Assembly (NCBI GenBank): GCA_016929465.1 | Contig: JAFGIT010000115.1 | Span: 1-7,972 of the forward strand | Direction of reading: 5' to 3' | DNA length: 7,972 nt | From: JAFGIT01 sp016929465 [NCBI: Candidatus Coatesbacteria bacterium] | Lineage (GTDB): Bacteria; B130-G9 | Part shown: positions 4,972-7,972 of the stretch, piece after piece | Layout: each line of letters begins with the position of its first letter | Numbering within the stretch: the stretch's first letter is position 1 | Notes under the pieces: generated by a model | Told to the model about the DNA's origin: nothing | Seen by the model: the letters and a program-made list of their open reading frames with translations, nothing else | Databases searched by the model: none | Position numbers and translations under genes: made by a program

Positions 4972-6423
4972 TTGATTGACGTATGTGGGCTTCCAGTTTC
5001 AGAGCTGAGGAGCCGATTGGTTGCTGGAGATATTTCGGCCATTGAGGCCACGGAATCGTACTTGGCGAAGGCCCGTGAAGGACAGCCTGCGCTGAATGCG
5101 TTCATCTCGATAGACAATGAGGGGGCTCTGGCCCGTGCTGGGGCCCTCGATTCCCTGCGCGTCGAAGCCCGCTCCCGAATGCGCTTGTTTGGCATCCCAA
5201 TCGCCGTCAAGGACAACATCTGTGTTAAGGGCGGCAAAGCCACATGTGGCTCACGCATACTTAATAGCTTCATCAGCCCATACAGCGCCACGGTAACCGA
5301 GAAGCTCTTATCCGAAGGCGCTGTGATCATCGGGAAGACCAACCTCGATGAATTCGCAATGGGATCATCGACGGAGACCTCTTACTGGGGAGTCACGAGG
5401 AATCCCCTGAACCTGAGCCGCTCCCCGGGCGGATCGAGCGGCGGATCGACCGCCGCAGTCGCCGCAGGCCTGGCCCCGTGCGCTCTGGGTACAGATACAG
5501 GAGGCTCTATCCGGCAACCGTCATCGTTCTGCGGAGTCGTGGGTGCAAAGCCGACTTATGGCAGAGTATCCCGATACGGCCTTGTGGCCTTTGCTCCGTC
5601 ATTCGACCAGATCGGCCCTATTGCGAGAAATGTGGAAGATGCTGCGATTGTCCTCGAAGCCATCGCGGGGTATGACCCAAGAGACTCAACCTCGGTCAAT
5701 TGCCCCGTTCCGAATTACTCCAATTCGCTTGAACGTGACATCTCCGGCGCCAGGATCGGCGCGATAAGGGAGCATATAGAAGGTGAACTCACGAGACCGG
5801 TAAGAGATGCGATGGATGCAGCACTAAAGGCACTCCAGTCGCAGGGAGCGGAGATTGTCCCGGTCTCATTGCCGCACCTGGACTACTCGGTCGCCATCTA
5901 TTACATCCTGAGCACTGCGGAGACCAGCTCTAATTTGCTGAGATTCGATGGCGTCAGATATGGGCATCGCTCGTCGAATTACTCTGACCTCTCGAGCATG
6001 TATCGCGCTACACGTGAGGAGGGTTTTGGAGCAGAGGTCAAGCGGAGGATTGCCCTGGGCACTTTTGTTCTCAGTACTGGATACTATGATGCATACTATC
6101 TCAAGGCGCAGAAGGCACGAACGCTTATTATTGATGACATCAGGCGTGCGTTCGGCGAGGTGGACTATCTGATCGGCCCGACGAGCCCCCAGCAAGCGTT
6201 CGAGATTGGCGAAAGAGCCGATGATCCGCTGATGATGTACCTTTCGGACATCTTCACCATTCCGGCGAATCTCGCAGGCATTCCAGCCATATCGCTGCCC
6301 TTCGGCAGCACGGATGAACTGCCGGTCGGAGTACAGATCATGGCAAAGCCGTATGAGGAGGCGGGGATGCTCAATATTGCCCGAGCCCTTGAGAGAGCAG
6401 ACAATCACGCGCCAGGGAGGTAG
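4972..6423 (+). CDS. gatA: Aspartyl/glutamyl-tRNA amidotransferase subunit A
   Basis: GatA is the amidase subunit of the cytosolic GatCAB complex. It releases ammonia from glutamine for conversion of Glu-tRNA(Gln) to Gln-tRNA(Gln), and of Asp-tRNA(Asn) to Asn-tRNA(Asn). The amidase-signature core is intact: Lys80 (AVKDN), Ser155 in GGSSGGS, and nucleophile Ser179 in TDTGGSIRQPS form the Ser-cisSer-Lys triad. The GatA-specific YGRVSRYGLVAFAPSFDQIGP stretch (196-216) and a C-terminal LPVGVQIMAKP match the family. I chose TTG at 4972 because AGAGG lies 6 bases upstream and it gives 483 residues with triad numbering one off from S. aureus GatA. TTG at 4954 (489 residues) is the alternative. gatC and gatB, often adjacent, are not here, so they must be encoded elsewhere. 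Its stop lies 4 bases before lon, whose SD is inside the gatA 3' end. Confidence 0.95.
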   Translation: MIDVCGLPVSELRSRLVAGDISAIEATESYLAKAREGQPALNAFISIDNEGALARAGALDSLRVEARSRMRLFGIPIAVKDNICVKGGKATCGSRILNSFISPYSATVTEKLLSEGAVIIGKTNLDEFAMGSSTETSYWGVTRNPLNLSRSPGGSSGGSTAAVAAGLAPCALGTDTGGSIRQPSSFCGVVGAKPTYGRVSRYGLVAFAPSFDQIGPIARNVEDAAIVLEAIAGYDPRDSTSVNCPVPNYSNSLERDISGARIGAIREHIEGELTRPVRDAMDAALKALQSQGAEIVPVSLPHLDYSVAIYYILSTAETSSNLLRFDGVRYGHRSSNYSDLSSMYRATREEGFGAEVKRRIALGTFVLSTGYYDAYYLKAQKARTLIIDDIRRAFGEVDYLIGPTSPQQAFEIGERADDPLMMYLSDIFTIPANLAGIPAISLPFGSTDELPVGVQIMAKPYEEAGMLNIARALERADNHAPGR

Positions 6424-6427
6424 CGTT

Positions 6428-7972
6428 TTGGCGGAAAAGGTAAATAACAGGAAGATTAGGGATAGTAAGAAGACACCCGATAAGAAGCGGCGCCGACGAA
6501 GCATGGTTCTTCCGGTTCTGCCGCTCAGGGATGCTGTCCTATTCCCTCACACCGTCATGCCCCTCCTAGTGGGTCGAAAGAGAAGCGTCAAGCTCGTCTC
6601 TGACACCCGCGAGGAGAAGGATGTGATCGTGGTGGTGACACAGAAGGACGCATCGACGAACAATCCCACTGAGGAGGACCTGTACACGGTCGGCACAGCT
6701 TGCACGATCGCGAAGAAGCTGGAGATGCCCGATCAGAACGCCAAACTGATAGTCCAGGGGCTGCATCGAGTCATAATCAAGTCGATGGAGACAGATTCAC
6801 CTTATTTCAGGGCCAGAGTCATTCCGTCTCCCGACGAAGAGTCCGATACCGTAGGTGGACAGGCGCTCAGAGAGAACATCCTCGAGCAATTCCAGAAACT
6901 GGTTGAGACATCTCGCTATCTCTCCGAGGAGATGTATATAGCCGCGACCAACGTCAAGGAGCTGGGCCGGCTCTGTGATTTCGTGGCGTTTCACATGCGA
7001 GTTAGCGCCGACGAGGCACAGGACCTTCTTTCGACCTTCGACGTCGAGAAGCGGGCGACCAAGGTCGTCGGGTATCTGAACCGCGACATGCAGGTGCTGG
7101 AGCTCAGCTCGAAGATACAATCTCAGGCGAAGAGCGAGATAGAGAAATCACAGCGTGAGTATTTCTTGAGGCAGCAGCTCAAGGCGATTCAAGGAGAACT
7201 CGGTGAGACTGACGACAAGTCGCACGAGATAGAAGACCTATACACCCAGATCACCGAGGCGGGAATGCCGCCTGAGGCGAAACTCGCCGCCGAGAAGGAA
7301 GTCGAGAGGCTCAGCATTATCCCTCCGGCTGCGGCCGAATATAGCGTGATAAGGACGTACGTCGATTGGCTGATAGCTCTTCCCTGGAGCAAATGCACCA
7401 CCGACAGCCTCGATCTGAAGAGGGCTCAGCGAATACTCGATGAAGACCATTACGACCTTGTCCAGGTCAAGGAGCGAATCCTGGAATTCCTCGCGGTCCG
7501 AAGCCTAAAAAAGGACCTCAAAAGCCCTATTCTATGCTTCGTGGGGCCACCGGGTGTGGGGAAGACCTCCCTCGGCAAGTCAATAGCCCGTTCGATGGGG
7601 CGCAAATTCGCGAGGGTGTCTCTCGGTGGAATGAGGGATGAGGCCGAGATAAGGGGCCATCGGCGGACCTATGTCGGTGCGCTGCCGGGCCGGATCATTC
7701 AGGAAGTGAAACGAGTCGGTTCGAACAATCCCGTATTCATTCTCGATGAGGTCGATAAAATCGGTGCTGACTTCCACGGAGATCCAGCGTCAGCATTGCT
7801 CGAAGTGCTCGATCCCGAGATGAATGACACCTTTGCAGACCACTACATCGAGGTGCCGTTCGACCTCTCGAAAGTCATGTTCATAACAACTGCGAATGTC
7901 CTCGATCCTATCCCCCCGCCATTGAGGGACAGAATGGAGGTCATCGAACTGCCAGGCTATCTCGATGAGGAG
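6428..7972 (+). CDS. lon: ATP-dependent protease Lon (N-terminal two thirds; cut by window edge)
   Basis: Lon is a homohexameric cytosolic AAA+ serine protease that removes misfolded and regulatory proteins. 515 residues are present of a usual 770-820. The substrate-binding N-domain starts at VLPVLPLRDAVLFP (27-40). The coiled-coil linker contains the family hallmark EYFLRQQLKAIQGELGE (244-260). The AAA+ module follows: Walker A GPPGVGKT (373-380), MRDEAEIRGHRRTYVGALPG pore region (402-421), Walker B FILDEVDK (437-444), sensor-1 Asn490 and arginine finger Arg502. The window ends before sensor 2 and the Ser-Lys protease domain, so catalytic integrity is untested. The start is TTG at 6428, with GGAGG 7 bases upstream; the next candidate, ATG at 6503, lacks an SD. 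This gives a 25-residue basic leader (KKRRRRS). It is translated right behind gatA with a 4-base gap, probably as one operon. No heat-shock promoter is visible. Confidence 0.96.
   Translation, partial: MAEKVNNRKIRDSKKTPDKKRRRRSMVLPVLPLRDAVLFPHTVMPLLVGRKRSVKLVSDTREEKDVIVVVTQKDASTNNPTEEDLYTVGTACTIAKKLEMPDQNAKLIVQGLHRVIIKSMETDSPYFRARVIPSPDEESDTVGGQALRENILEQFQKLVETSRYLSEEMYIAATNVKELGRLCDFVAFHMRVSADEAQDLLSTFDVEKRATKVVGYLNRDMQVLELSSKIQSQAKSEIEKSQREYFLRQQLKAIQGELGETDDKSHEIEDLYTQITEAGMPPEAKLAAEKEVERLSIIPPAAAEYSVIRTYVDWLIALPWSKCTTDSLDLKRAQRILDEDHYDLVQVKERILEFLAVRSLKKDLKSPILCFVGPPGVGKTSLGKSIARSMGRKFARVSLGGMRDEAEIRGHRRTYVGALPGRIIQEVKRVGSNNPVFILDEVDKIGADFHGDPASALLEVLDPEMNDTFADHYIEVPFDLSKVMFITTANVLDPIPPPLRDRMEVIELPGYLDEE

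Noticed and set aside
4821-5342. 173-codon minus-strand open frame
   Set aside because: Antisense to the gatA 5' region with low-complexity Ser/Arg-rich content.
5866-6504. 212-codon minus-strand open frame
   Set aside because: Antisense to the 3' part of gatA and the lon start, both well-supported genes.

Overview
This 7,972-base window carries eight protein-coding genes in two divergent blocks and no RNA genes, insertion sequences or CRISPR arrays that I can see. Base composition is mildly GC-rich. Shine-Dalgarno sequences are clear, four of the eight genes appear to start at TTG or GTG, and the recognisable genes (dapA, gatA, lon) are bacterial. The organism is a bacterium that uses GatCAB-type tRNA-dependent amidation. 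A secreted FG-GAP protein together with this mix looks like an environmental, possibly uncultivated, lineage, but the sequence does not let me name a phylum.

Leftward block (minus strand, 4268 down to 1). A tight three-gene cluster comes first: a 102-residue protein I do not recognise, then two tandem CPBP-family membrane proteases. Both junctions are 4-base stop/start overlaps (TTGA and ATGA). After a 138-base gap comes dapA (4-hydroxy-tetrahydrodipicolinate synthase; lysine and cell-wall precursor pathway). After a further 61 bases comes a secreted protein that runs off the left edge. It has a signal peptide, seven FG-GAP repeats with a regular period of about 49 residues (a probable seven-bladed propeller), and the start of an Ig-like domain.

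Divergent intergenic region (4269-4607). It is short but rich in signals. A perfect 17-base palindrome, ATGCGATT-C-AATCGCAT, sits inside a larger imperfect inverted repeat just upstream of the 102-residue gene. Two direct copies of its half-site core, AATCGC, 9 bases apart, lie upstream of a near-consensus sigma-70 promoter (TTGACT, 17 bases, TATAGT) that points rightward. One regulator could plausibly control both directions.

Rightward block (plus strand, 4608 to 7972). That promoter leads to a 58-residue single-pass membrane protein with an 11-base anti-SD match and a GTG start. After a 187-base spacer comes gatA, the amidase subunit of Asp/Glu-tRNA amidotransferase, without gatC or gatB nearby. 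Four bases after its stop comes lon, the ATP-dependent protease. lon is cut by the right edge after the Walker motifs and arginine finger, before the proteolytic domain.

Most of the content is conserved housekeeping. The parts most worth a second look are the small unknown protein with its pair of CPBP proteases, the palindrome and half-site layout between the two blocks, and the strongly expressed-looking 58-residue membrane protein.
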